From the NCBI RefSeq assembly GCF_030123325.1, contig NZ_CP126106.1:4306001-4370000 (forward strand): 64,000 nt of DNA, read 5' to 3'. This document shows, one piece after another, positions 50,589 to 59,589 of this stretch. Every line of letters starts with the position of its first letter. Positions within the stretch are counted from its first letter, which is position 1. The notes below the pieces were generated by a model. The model was not told the DNA's origin. It ran no database searches and saw nothing but the letters and a program-made list of their open reading frames with translations. The translations under genes and the position numbers were made by a program. The stretch comes from Peribacillus simplex. GTDB lineage: Bacteria; Bacillota; Bacilli; Bacillales; DSM-1321.

Positions 50589-50622
50589 CCTTAGTTTTTT
50601 TGAGAGGGTAGCTAGAACCTCT
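50589..50622 (-). ncRNA. preQ1-I riboswitch aptamer upstream of queCDE
   Basis: The minus strand reads AGAGGTTCTAGCTACCCTCT, then an A-rich tract and CTAAGG, identical in all key positions to the copy at 46224-46257. Confidence 0.95.
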
Positions 50623-50780
50623 TCCGCCTTAACGCGGAATATTATATTTTTCCAAGTCAATAGTAACTTGAAAACGATAATAAATCAAGATGATTATATT
50701 TAGTGAATATTAGAACTGATGGAAAATTTGGTTATCTTTTCATTGCTTAAATATCCCATATATCCGTCCGATAAAATAGT

Positions 50781-51398
50781 GTGAATATTGTAAAAAATGC
50801 CGTAGAGCAAGTGAAAGGGCTCGATTCCCAATCGCAGCAAATTTCGCAGCTTGTACAGGTCATCAAGGATATATCCAATCAAACCAATCTATTGGCGCTG
50901 AATGCAGCCATAGAAGCCGCTCGTGCTGGTGAACATGGCAAGGGCTTTGCCGTCGTCGCCGATGAAGTGCGGAAACTCGCTGAAGAGGTCACACACTCCG
51001 TTGGGGATATCACCAATATTGTCTCAGCCATTCAAACGGATTCAAAAACAGTCGTCCACTCCCTGGAAGATGGTTATGCACAAGTGGATGAAGGCACGAA
51101 ACAGATCACGCTCACAGGCCAAACCTTTGAAACAATCAATCACTCTGTCGGGAATATGGAAATGAAAATACAGCATATTACAGAAGAATTGAACTATATC
51201 TCCACAAATAGCCAAGTAATCAATCAGGCTATCGAAGATATCGCAGCGGTTTCTGAAGAGTCCGCGGCTGGAATCGAACAAGTCTCCGCCTCTGCTCAGC
51301 AATCCAGCTCTTCAATGGATGAAATCACGAATCATGCAAGTGAACTTGCATCTTCGGCAGATCTGCTGACTGAACAAGTTAGGAAGTTCCAATTATGA
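50781..51398 (+). pseudogene. Truncated methyl-accepting chemotaxis protein (C-terminal half)
   Basis: The 205-codon frame contains only the cytoplasmic signalling part of a chemoreceptor, including the conserved hairpin tip LLALNAAIEAARAGEHGKG. The membrane, sensor and HAMP regions of a normal receptor (more than 500 residues) are absent. The GTG has no ribosome site and a TAA stands nine bases upstream. It is therefore probably a 5'-deleted remnant, though the signalling region itself is intact and ends properly. Confidence 0.75.
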
Positions 51399-51403
51399 CA
51401 CTA

Positions 51404-51443
51404 GCAATTTCCCGTCACATGTATACGGGAAATTGCTTTTCCT
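51404..51443 (+). terminator. Terminator of the former chemoreceptor gene
   Basis: AGCAATTTCCCGT and ACGGGAAATTGCT pair around a 9-nt loop, followed by TTTTCC. Confidence 0.88.
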
Positions 51444-51847
51444 TCCCATTATATTTGGTTGTTTCATTTTCGTATATTCGGGGAATAAATAACTATACAC
51501 AATAATAAACCATTAAAAGGAAAATCTATCAAAAGCGGCTGGAAGTGAACATTTTCCTTTATTTTCAGAATATTTAGTGTATAATTAATTAAAGGAATAT
51601 TTTAACTTAAATAACCATCAATTCCAATAACCGCTACTGCAATTCCCATCATTTCCTTTCAACACCATGCACGGGCACTTATACTCAGTAAGTATCCATT
51701 GCATGCTTTCTCTCGAATCAAACCGTTCATAACTTTATTCACACAAAAACACGATTTCCACTCCAAATCTGTAAAAAAAGGTTAAATTACACGATTGATA
51801 TGTTACTATTAAACTAAGACCTTTTAACCCCATAAGGAGGAATTCAT
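51444..51847. other. Intergenic stretch before the 71-residue gene
   Basis: No ORF with a ribosome site was found in this AT-rich sequence. A CATGCA...TGCATG hairpin with an inner ACTTA/TAAGT stem (51666-51705) is a weak candidate for an RNA element in the leader of the next gene. Confidence 0.5.
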
Positions 51848-52063
51848 ATGAAACGTTTTTTCAAATTCATAACAGATTTTAACGAAAGAAAAGCACTCAA
51901 ACGGGAAACCGAAGAATTCTTTCGCAAAGAATACGAAAATTATATGAAGATGAATCCTGACAATCAAGGAAAAAGAAGGAGATTAGTTCCTAGACTTTAT
52001 GTGATTGATGGCGGTAAAAAGGACTCCAACCTTGAGATTTCTGACAGAAAGAAATCAAGTTAA
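51848..52063 (+). CDS. Hypothetical protein, 71 residues
   Basis: The small, strongly charged protein begins MKRFFKFITDFNERKALKRE and ends in a Lys/Arg- and Ser-rich tail. It has no membrane segment. A strong AAGGAGG ribosome site and a downstream terminator make it a convincing gene. No family is recognised. It is a single-gene unit. Confidence 0.75.
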   Translation: MKRFFKFITDFNERKALKRETEEFFRKEYENYMKMNPDNQGKRRRLVPRLYVIDGGKKDSNLEISDRKKSS

Positions 52064-52177
52064 CCTGATTCCTTCCATAATCTGCTACCATAGCTGTAGC
52101 TCTAGACCCACAAACGTTAAATCTCAATGATGATCGGAAATTCGTGACCATTCCATTCATTTACAATATATAAGCCG

Positions 52178-52209
52178 AAAGCTCAGATATGCTTCTGAGC
52201 TTTTTTTGT
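52178..52209 (+). terminator. Terminator after the 71-residue gene
   Basis: AAAGCTCAGA and TCTGAGCTTT pair around TATGCT, followed by a run of T. Confidence 0.9.
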
Positions 52210-52854
52210 TTTTCATTCTGCTATAAACACTATATCTATAGAAGAAACTAGGTATTTTTTAAAAAAAATGGGTTAACTTTAGTTTATTTCATGTTTCAGG
52301 TAAAAGATCAATTTTAGTCCCGTGAATATTCTCTGAGGAAGTAACCGGAAAATACCAAAAAAAAGAGATGTGTTCTTTTACTCATCTTTGTCCAAATTCA
52401 AAAGAGTTCAACTAATTGAGTCGTTAGATGCAAAATCTTACATTGAATGACAAATGCATAAATATTGTAACGTTTATGTCAAACAATAGGTATAAACAAT
52501 TAATAAATTGTAATAAACCTCACTTTTAAAAATTAATTATTATTCAAATATAGCCATTAAGAATCAGGTTCAAATGCTCATAAAACCGCTTTGATTCTGA
52601 CCAAAATGGGTTCTTTATTAAACTTTCCATAATTTAGTGTAAAAAAATCGAGTATCCCCTCGATTTCCAGCCATACCTTTGTACTCATAAAACAATTTAT
52701 CCCATTAGATACTATTACACTCCAATATACATTTATTTCAAAAAGCTGATGATAACTATATTACGATAGAATAATTGGCTCTTGCCTATTAAGTTTAAAA
52801 TCATGTAGTGTGTATTCAGTAATTCAAATATTTGAAAAAAAGAGAGGTTAAAAA
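52210..52854. other. Long AT-rich leader region of the capsule operon
   Basis: No gene is visible in 645 bp. On the minus strand, AAATCGAG-GGGATA-CTCGATTT followed by a T run (52641-52668) forms a terminator although no minus-strand gene lies nearby. The AT-rich composition suits binding of global regulators, but no specific site could be identified. Confidence 0.5.
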
Positions 52855-54036
52855 ATGGCACCAATATTTATTTGTGCGATCTTTTTGCTTGGCTATGGCA
52901 TTTTTGAACAAAAACGCCATCAGAAGCGTCTCGACTCCATCCCGGTACGTGTGAATGTGAATGGGATTCGAGGGAAATCGACTGTAACGCGTCTAATTAC
53001 AGGTGTGATCCAGGAAGCAAAATACAAAACAGTAGGTAAAACAACCGGAACGTCAGCAAGAATGATCTATTGGTTTACCGACAAGGAAAAACCGATTGTA
53101 CGCCGCCCGGAAGGACCAAACATAGGAGAACAACGGCGTGTAGTTAAAGAAGTTGCCGACTTAGGCACGGAAGCACTCGTTTGTGAATGCATGGCCGTTC
53201 AGCCTGACTATCAACTAATCTTCCAAAACAAAATGATCCAAGCAAACATTGGGGTCATCGTGAATGTATTGGAAGACCATATGGATGTCATGGGACCGAC
53301 TATGGATGAGGTTGCTGAAGCCTTCACTGCTACCATTCCCCATAATGGTCACTTAATAACCATCGAAAGTGAATATTTGGACTTTTTCAAACAAATCGCC
53401 AAAGAACGCAACACAAAAGTGATCGTTGCAGATAATTCGAGAATTTCGGAAGATTTTCTACGCGAGTTCGACTATATGGTATTTCCTGATAATGCATCAC
53501 TGGCCTTGGCCGTTGCGGAAGCTTTGGGAATTGATGAAAAAACAGCTTTCCGCGGAATGTTGAATGCACATCCCGATCCAGGGGCCATGCGGATCACCAA
53601 ATTCGGGGATCCCATCCAGCCAACTTTCTTTGTCAATGGCTTTGCTGCAAACGACGCGGCATCGACGCTGAACATATGGGAACGTGTCAATACGTTCGGA
53701 TACAGCACAGAACCTCCTATCGTCATCATGAACTGCCGTGCAGACCGTGTGGACCGTACCGAGCAGTTTGCTAGAGATGTATTACCGTACATAAAATCCG
53801 AAATCGTCATTGCCATTGGTGAAACTACATCACCAATCACGAAGGTATTCGAGCAAGGTAAATTGGATACTAAAGAATATTGGGATTTAGAAAACTGGTC
53901 AACTGAAGAAATCGTGGCCCGCCTCCGCCCATTGATGAAAAATCGCATCGTCTACGGTGTCGGGAATATTCACGGTGCAGCGGAACCTTTAATTGAAGCA
54001 TTCATGAAATCTAAAACAAAGCAAAAAGCAAGTTAA
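52855..54036 (+). CDS. capB: Poly-gamma-glutamate synthase PgsB/CapB
   Basis: The 393-residue protein is the Mur-ligase-like ATP-dependent amide ligase. It has an N-terminal membrane helix, the P-loop VNGIRGKSTVTRL and the segments GPNIGEQRRV, VNVLEDHMDVMGPT and NCRADRVDRTEQF. With CapC it polymerises glutamate through gamma-amide bonds. An AGAGAGG ribosome site precedes the ATG. It is the first gene of a five-gene operon ordered as the B. anthracis capBCADE. The long leader suggests tight control. Confidence 0.95.
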   Translation: MAPIFICAIFLLGYGIFEQKRHQKRLDSIPVRVNVNGIRGKSTVTRLITGVIQEAKYKTVGKTTGTSARMIYWFTDKEKPIVRRPEGPNIGEQRRVVKEVADLGTEALVCECMAVQPDYQLIFQNKMIQANIGVIVNVLEDHMDVMGPTMDEVAEAFTATIPHNGHLITIESEYLDFFKQIAKERNTKVIVADNSRISEDFLREFDYMVFPDNASLALAVAEALGIDEKTAFRGMLNAHPDPGAMRITKFGDPIQPTFFVNGFAANDAASTLNIWERVNTFGYSTEPPIVIMNCRADRVDRTEQFARDVLPYIKSEIVIAIGETTSPITKVFEQGKLDTKEYWDLENWSTEEIVARLRPLMKNRIVYGVGNIHGAAEPLIEAFMKSKTKQKAS

Positions 54037-54051
54037 GTAGGAGGAACCTTA

Positions 54052-54501
54052 ATGTTTGGATCGGATTTATATGTAGCCCTAGTACTGGGAGTAACACTTA
54101 GCCTTATATTTTCAGAAAAGACGGGTGTCGTACCCGCAGGTCTTATCGTGCCAGGTTACTTGGCATTAGTATTTGACCAATGGGAAATCATGCTGACCAT
54201 TTTGATCATTAGTGTCGTAACTTATTTGATCGTCACTCACGGCCTTTCAAGATGGGTGATTTTATATGGAAGAAGAAAATTCGCAGCCATGATGGTGACC
54301 GGGATTTGCTTGAAACTACTATTGGACTTCGTCTACCCCGTCATGCCATTTGAAATATTCGAGTTTCGGGGAATCGGTATAATTGTACCCGGATTGATTG
54401 CGAATACCATACAAAGACAAGGAATGCCATTGACACTTGGCAGCACGCTTTTATTATCCGGCTTGACTTTCGGTTTAATGAACGTGTACTACCTATTCTG
54501 A
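54052..54501 (+). CDS. capC: Poly-gamma-glutamate synthase subunit PgsC/CapC
   Basis: The 149-residue membrane protein has about five hydrophobic segments with GVVPAGLIVPGYLAL and GIGIIVPGLIANTIQRQG, both signatures of PgsC/CapC. GGAGG precedes the ATG. It forms the synthase core with CapB. Confidence 0.95.
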   Translation: MFGSDLYVALVLGVTLSLIFSEKTGVVPAGLIVPGYLALVFDQWEIMLTILIISVVTYLIVTHGLSRWVILYGRRKFAAMMVTGICLKLLLDFVYPVMPFEIFEFRGIGIIVPGLIANTIQRQGMPLTLGSTLLLSGLTFGLMNVYYLF

Positions 54502-54511
54502 GGTGCAAAAA

Positions 54512-55795
54512 ATGAAACGGACTTTAAATGCAAAAGAAAAAACACTTATCTTTATTAAACGCACGAAGAAAAAGAATCTTAAATACACTGGAATCATACT
54601 ACCTATATTACTAATCGCTTTAGTCATTACCACTTGGATGGGACGGGCTGAGGAAGTGAAAATAACCGCAACAAAATCCGATCAACCATTGACGATGACA
54701 ATGGTCGGTGATGTGATGATGGGACGTTATGTTGAAGAAGTGACGGAAAAGCACGGGCAGGAATACCTCTTCCGTTATATGAAGCCTTATTTTGCCCATT
54801 CAGACTATGTCAGTGGGAATTATGAGCATACCGCTTTAAAAGAAGAAGTATCCAACTATAAGGGAGCAGATACGCCCATCCGGTTAAACTCCAATACTAG
54901 CGGTGTGGAAGCGGTTAAAGATGCTGGCTTCTCTGTAATGACTTTGGCCAATAACCATATGATGGACTATGAAGAACAAGGGCTTCTAGATACGATTGAT
55001 GAATTCAAAAGTGCGGATATGCATTATGTCGGTGTTGGATCGAACACTGTGGAAGCAAAAAACAGCATCGACTATGCGGATGTTAATGGCGTTCGTGTCG
55101 CAACACTTGGCTTCACAGATGTTTACGGTAAGGATGCCGTGTCAAAAAGTGATAAAGCCGGACTATTGAACTCCAATCCTGATTTATTATTTGAAATGAT
55201 CGGCAAAGCAAGGGATGCCAAGCAAGGCAACGCAGACTTGGTTGTGGTGAATATGCACTGGGGACAAGAGTATTCAACATCTACAACCGACCGTCAAACG
55301 GACTTGGCTAAAGCTATCATCGATGCTGGGGCTGACATCATCATCGGCCATCACCCACACGTGCTTCAATCGTTTGATGTGTATAAAGATGGAATCATTT
55401 TCTATAGCTTAGGAAATTTCATTTTCGATCAAGGATGGACACGCACAAAGGATTCAGCCATGGTTCAATACCATTTAGCGGAAGACGGAAAAGCTACAAT
55501 CGATGTCGTTCCACTGCAAATTGAAGAAGCAACACCAAGGCCAGCTACCTCTTCAATCGACAAATCACGTGTTTACCGCCAGTTGACGAAGGAAACGAGT
55601 GAAAACGCCCAATGGTCGAAAAAAGAGGATCACATCGAGATTAACTTGGATCACAAGAAGGTAATCGACCATAAGGCACAGCGTGAGCAAGAAGAAAAAG
55701 CAGCACAAGCAGCGAAAGAAGCAAAGGAAAAGAAAGCTGCACAAGAGAAAAAGGCAGCACAAGCTATACAACAGGACATACAGCCCATTCAGTAA
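54512..55795 (+). CDS. capA: Poly-gamma-glutamate export/assembly protein PgsA/CapA
   Basis: The 427-residue protein has one N-terminal membrane helix (about residues 25-42) and a metallophosphatase-like CapA domain: TMVGDVMMGRY, then GNYEHTA, LANNHMMDY, MHWGQEYS and GHHPHVLQ. Its C-terminal tail (about 35 residues) is rich in Ala, Glu and Lys with coiled-coil character, which is longer than usual. The ATG at 54512 is preceded by GAGGTG. It works in polymer export with CapE. Confidence 0.94.
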   Translation: MKRTLNAKEKTLIFIKRTKKKNLKYTGIILPILLIALVITTWMGRAEEVKITATKSDQPLTMTMVGDVMMGRYVEEVTEKHGQEYLFRYMKPYFAHSDYVSGNYEHTALKEEVSNYKGADTPIRLNSNTSGVEAVKDAGFSVMTLANNHMMDYEEQGLLDTIDEFKSADMHYVGVGSNTVEAKNSIDYADVNGVRVATLGFTDVYGKDAVSKSDKAGLLNSNPDLLFEMIGKARDAKQGNADLVVVNMHWGQEYSTSTTDRQTDLAKAIIDAGADIIIGHHPHVLQSFDVYKDGIIFYSLGNFIFDQGWTRTKDSAMVQYHLAEDGKATIDVVPLQIEEATPRPATSSIDKSRVYRQLTKETSENAQWSKKEDHIEINLDHKKVIDHKAQREQEEKAAQAAKEAKEKKAAQEKKAAQAIQQDIQPIQ

Positions 55796-55864
55796 GGATC
55801 GATTGGATACTACTATGTGAAAAGAGAAACAACTTGGAAGCTCAACGAGAAGGGGGAATAATCG

Positions 55865-57448
55865 ATGATTAACCGTAGGACTGGAAAAATATTCATTTCA
55901 CTTTGCGTGCTCATATATTTAGCTGGATGTTCGAAGACACCCCCTATTTCTGACACGAATGATCCGATAGAGAGTAAAACGGAACAATCATATGGGGTCA
56001 GTTCTTCAAATCCAATCGCAATAGATGTCGGGATGGATATATTGAAAAATGGTGGAACGGCGGCGGATGCCGCCATTGCGGTATCCTATGTATTAGGTGT
56101 AGTTGAACCTTATGGATCTGGCGTGGGCGGCGGCGGCGGTATGCTGATTGCACCGGAATCCGGCGATCCCAAATTTATCGATTATCGTGAATCCTCTCCG
56201 GAAGACCCAAGTTCAAGGCACAATGCAGGGATTCCTGGCTTAGTGGCCGGCATGCAGGTTATAAGTGATAAGTATGGGAGCGTACCAATGGCAGACCTTC
56301 TCCAGCCGGCGATAGATTTGGCTGAAGGCGGATTTGAAGTCGACAAAATGTTATCATCACGCTTAGAAGCGGCTCAGCCAAGGATATCTTCCGATGCGAC
56401 TTCACTTTTTTATCCTGATGGCGATGCCCTTGAACCAGGCAAAACACTCGTCCAGGAAAAACTTGCTGAAACATTGAAGCAGATTCAAAAGGAAGGTCCT
56501 GATGGTTTTTATAAAGGGGAAATCGCACGGGATATTAAAAGAGAAACAGATATCGACTTGATGGATTTAAAGCGCTATGAGGTGAAAGAACGTAAGCCGG
56601 TCCAAGGAACATTTGCCGGTTATGATGCTTTTACCGCCCCTCCGCCCTTCTCCGGGATTACCGTTCTTGAAATGTTAAAGCTCGCCGAGGAAATGAACCT
56701 CAGTGATTCTTCAAGCAAATCAGCTTATATGAAGGTATTGGGTGGCATCACAGATACTGCTTATCAAGATCGGTCCGCCAATATTGGGGATGGAATAAGT
56801 CACTCCAAGGCGGAAAAATTGCTCTCCCCCATTCACTTGGACAATCTTAAAAATAAGATCAAAAGTGAAAAATGGGAAGATAAAGAATCGAATGGTTCCG
56901 AAGAACATGAAAGTACGACACATTTTGTGATCATGGACAAGTATGGCACTGTCGTTTCCGCAACAAATACGCTCAGCAACTTTTTCGGATCTGGTGATTA
57001 TACGAATGGATTTTTCCTTAACGATCAATTGAAAAATTTCCGGTCCGGCTTGAACGCCCAAGAGGCATATAAACGGTCTAGAACTTTCACCGCTCCTACC
57101 ATTCTCAAGAAACCAGGGCAGGAATCGATCGGGATAGGCTCACCAGGCGGCGATAGGATTCCTCAAGTATTGATGCAGGTCCTTTATTCATATACAGAGA
57201 ATGAAGGCTCATTTCAGGATATCATCGACCGTAATCGGTTCGTCTATGATGGAAAGAAGATTTATACGGAATCCAGGCTTTCGAATGAAATAATATCAGA
57301 CCTGGAAGATTCAGGATATGAAGTCATCCAGAAGATCTCCCCCATGTATTACGGCGGGGTTCAAGTACTCGTTAAAAACGAGAAAAACGGACAAGTATCC
57401 GGAGCTGGGGATAAAAGAAGAAATGGAAGCTGGAAAGCCCAGCAATAA
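55865..57448 (+). CDS. capD: CapD-like gamma-glutamyltransferase lipoprotein (capsule anchoring)
   Basis: The 527-residue protein starts with a lipoprotein signal (LIYLAGC) and is a gamma-glutamyltranspeptidase. It resembles B. anthracis CapD along its length. The autocleavage site and nucleophile is Thr351 in HESTTHF (Thr352 in CapD), followed by TVVSATNTLSNFFGSG and, near the end, GAGDKRRNGSWK. CapD attaches poly-gamma-glutamate covalently to peptidoglycan and releases shorter chains. It stands between capA and capE, as in B. anthracis. AGAAGGGGG precedes the ATG. Confidence 0.93.
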   Translation: MINRRTGKIFISLCVLIYLAGCSKTPPISDTNDPIESKTEQSYGVSSSNPIAIDVGMDILKNGGTAADAAIAVSYVLGVVEPYGSGVGGGGGMLIAPESGDPKFIDYRESSPEDPSSRHNAGIPGLVAGMQVISDKYGSVPMADLLQPAIDLAEGGFEVDKMLSSRLEAAQPRISSDATSLFYPDGDALEPGKTLVQEKLAETLKQIQKEGPDGFYKGEIARDIKRETDIDLMDLKRYEVKERKPVQGTFAGYDAFTAPPPFSGITVLEMLKLAEEMNLSDSSSKSAYMKVLGGITDTAYQDRSANIGDGISHSKAEKLLSPIHLDNLKNKIKSEKWEDKESNGSEEHESTTHFVIMDKYGTVVSATNTLSNFFGSGDYTNGFFLNDQLKNFRSGLNAQEAYKRSRTFTAPTILKKPGQESIGIGSPGGDRIPQVLMQVLYSYTENEGSFQDIIDRNRFVYDGKKIYTESRLSNEIISDLEDSGYEVIQKISPMYYGGVQVLVKNEKNGQVSGAGDKRRNGSWKAQQ

Positions 57449-57517
57449 AAGGGGGATCCATCCCCTCCTTTTCTAAATATCATATGAATTTTAGCGATGT
57501 ATAAGGGGACTTAGAAT

Positions 57518-57667
57518 ATGAATATCGTAAAAAAAATTACAAGCTGGGTCATACCCGTTTTTCTAATAGCAGCCCTGCTTGTGACCATGAATACATTTAA
57601 ACGGACAGAAACGTTAACACCCGAAGAGCAAAAGAAAATAGAACAATATACGACTATCGAAAAATAA
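57518..57667 (+). CDS. capE: Small capsule protein PgsE/CapE, 49 residues
   Basis: The small membrane peptide begins MNIVKKITSWVIPVFLIAAL and ends LTPEEQKKIEQYTTIEK, one helix with a charged tail, as in PgsE/CapE. AAGGGGA precedes the ATG. It is the last gene of the capsule operon and lies below common ORF length limits. CapE is needed with CapA for polymer synthesis and export. Confidence 0.9.
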   Translation: MNIVKKITSWVIPVFLIAALLVTMNTFKRTETLTPEEQKKIEQYTTIEK

Positions 57668-57697
57668 AAAAAGCTGGGGCATCCCCGCTTTTTTTAT
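57668..57697 (+). terminator. Terminator of the capsule operon
   Basis: AAAAGCTGGGG and CCCCGCTTTTTTT pair around CAT with one mismatch. Confidence 0.88.
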
Positions 57698-57751
57698 TTT
57701 TCCGTCAACGGATATGGAAGATTAAATACGCTTCAGATACGGAGGATAACC

Positions 57752-58381
57752 ATGAATGAAAATAGCTATACCGATTTTATTGAACTGCAGCAAAATGAAC
57801 AAGAAGAACTCGATTACCGCATCATCGCTCAGCACAGGAATCCTGATATCGCAATTCTAGCCATACACGGCGGGAACATCGAACCGGGAACTAGCGAGAT
57901 TGCAGCCGCACTTGGTGAGAGACTTTGTGCAAGCACCTATCTATTCGAAGGTCTTAAACCAAGGGGTAACCAGGTCCTCCATATAACATCCTGCTTGTTC
58001 AATGAACCGGCCGGCGTTTCAATGGCAGCGAACGCCCAGACCACCCTTTCGATCCATGGCCACTACGACGTGCATAATGCGCTGGTTTACATTGGCGGTA
58101 GGAACGAACCCTATAAGAACCTTATTCAGCAATGCCTAAACAAAGCTGGATTTCAAACTGATCATGCACCGCAGCACCTTTCAGGCATGAAAGGAAACAA
58201 CATCACCAACTCATCCAAGACGGGTACAGGCGTACAATTGGAACTTTCCACAAAGCTCAGAAAAAGCTTTTTCGAAGGTGATGACTTTACCAGTAAGAAC
58301 AGGGTCAATCACTGTAATCTTCTTAAACGGTTCGTTACTGCCATTGAAAAAGCGACTCTTGAATATAAACAGGTTGAATGA
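57752..58381 (+). CDS. Poly-gamma-glutamate hydrolase family protein (DUF867, PghP-like)
   Basis: The 209-residue protein has the DUF867 zinc-peptidase motifs: AIHGGNIEPGTSEIA (His and Glu), LSIHGHYD and QLELSTKLRK. Phage PghP of this family degrades poly-gamma-glutamate. It has no signal peptide, so it may be released by lysis or may act inside. Its place after capE supports a role with this polymer. GGAGG precedes the ATG. Confidence 0.88.
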   Translation: MNENSYTDFIELQQNEQEELDYRIIAQHRNPDIAILAIHGGNIEPGTSEIAAALGERLCASTYLFEGLKPRGNQVLHITSCLFNEPAGVSMAANAQTTLSIHGHYDVHNALVYIGGRNEPYKNLIQQCLNKAGFQTDHAPQHLSGMKGNNITNSSKTGTGVQLELSTKLRKSFFEGDDFTSKNRVNHCNLLKRFVTAIEKATLEYKQVE

Positions 58382-58386
58382 CCTTC

Positions 58387-59589
58387 TTAGTCGATGAGGC
58401 TTTCGGCTTGACCGAAGCTTTCGAATTTCTCGGCAAAATAACCTGACGAAAGGTTGGAGATATGAACGCCGGTGTTTTCCGTTGAATTGAGAAAACGGCC
58501 ATCACCCAGATAAATTCCTACATGGGTCACACCCAGCCTTGTTCCCGTGTCCCTAAAAAATACCAAATCCCCGGCCTTCGGATTATCGATTTTGGGCACC
58601 AATGAGAAGTAATCCTCTGCGGAATCTCGTTTTACAGAAAGGCCCTGCTCCTTCATGACCCAATAAATGAAGCCGCTGCAATCCATTCCGGTCATTGGAT
58701 CTTCTCCCCCGAAAACATAGGGAAATCCGCGTAAAGTGTATGCATACTTGATGACATCATATGCTTTATCATATGCAGCCTCCTGGTTTACATAAAACGG
58801 ATATAGCGGGTTGCTGTATAGTTGAAGGTACTGCCCCTGCATCAACTCATCGGTATTTAAAGCGTTACGGCTTTTGATCGTATTCATTGAAATGCTGTAA
58901 TTCTCCGATATACTTTTAAGCGTTTCTCCCGCTTGGACGATATGCTCTCCTTTTGGCGTGTATGTTTTGTATGCCACTTGGTATTTTGCAAAGTAATCTT
59001 CTGAAGTGGATCTCACCTGAACCGTTTCTGCACCATATCCAGAATTGACAAATTGGTTTTTGCCGATATAAATACCCGCAGTCACGACCTTTAAGCTGTC
59101 TTTATCCAGAAAGAATATAATATCCCCGGTCTTCGGAGTGGCTGTATCCATCCCTTGCTTATAGAAACCATCTACTGTCAAACGGTCAACCGGCACATTT
59201 TGCCGGGAAAGCACCCAATGAATTAATCCGCTCGAATCAAACCCTTTTTCTGGCGTCTCCTCTCCAGCTGACTTTTTAAACCCTATAAAAGATTTCGCAT
59301 ATCTCGCAATTTTTTTTCCTCTCTCCGACCATTGATAGACGGAAGGAGTATACGCCGTTTGAATGATTGCCAACTTTTGGCCCGCAAATAACCTATCATC
59401 CGGTAAACCATTCGTTTTCATTAATTGCTCAGCCGATATATCATATGTCCTGGCAATCGATTCTACCGTTTCGCCAGGGATTACAGTATGCACAGGATCT
59501 GCAGCATCGGCCTTTAAGCCAGGTAAAAAAGTGAAACTAACCATGAATACCACTGTAAGTATCATACGGCTTATTTTTCCATTAAACAT
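58387..59589 (-). CDS. Secreted LysM + double NlpC/P60 protein with an inactive first domain
   Basis: The 400-residue protein has a signal peptide (residues 1-30, ending ADAA), LysM, NlpC/P60, LysM, NlpC/P60. The second peptidase domain is complete: GMDCSGFIYWV (Cys), then LGVTHVGIYLG (His). The first has GFDSSGLIHWV, with Ser in place of the catalytic Cys, and KVVTAGIYIG, with Ala in place of His, so it should be inactive. Such enzymes cut D-Glu-containing peptides in wall or poly-gamma-glutamate (PgdS type). The ATG at 59589 follows AAAGGAAGG. It is convergent with the DUF867 gene. Confidence 0.92.
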   Translation of the reverse strand: MFNGKISRMILTVVFMVSFTFLPGLKADAADPVHTVIPGETVESIARTYDISAEQLMKTNGLPDDRLFAGQKLAIIQTAYTPSVYQWSERGKKIARYAKSFIGFKKSAGEETPEKGFDSSGLIHWVLSRQNVPVDRLTVDGFYKQGMDTATPKTGDIIFFLDKDSLKVVTAGIYIGKNQFVNSGYGAETVQVRSTSEDYFAKYQVAYKTYTPKGEHIVQAGETLKSISENYSISMNTIKSRNALNTDELMQGQYLQLYSNPLYPFYVNQEAAYDKAYDVIKYAYTLRGFPYVFGGEDPMTGMDCSGFIYWVMKEQGLSVKRDSAEDYFSLVPKIDNPKAGDLVFFRDTGTRLGVTHVGIYLGDGRFLNSTENTGVHISNLSSGYFAEKFESFGQAESLID

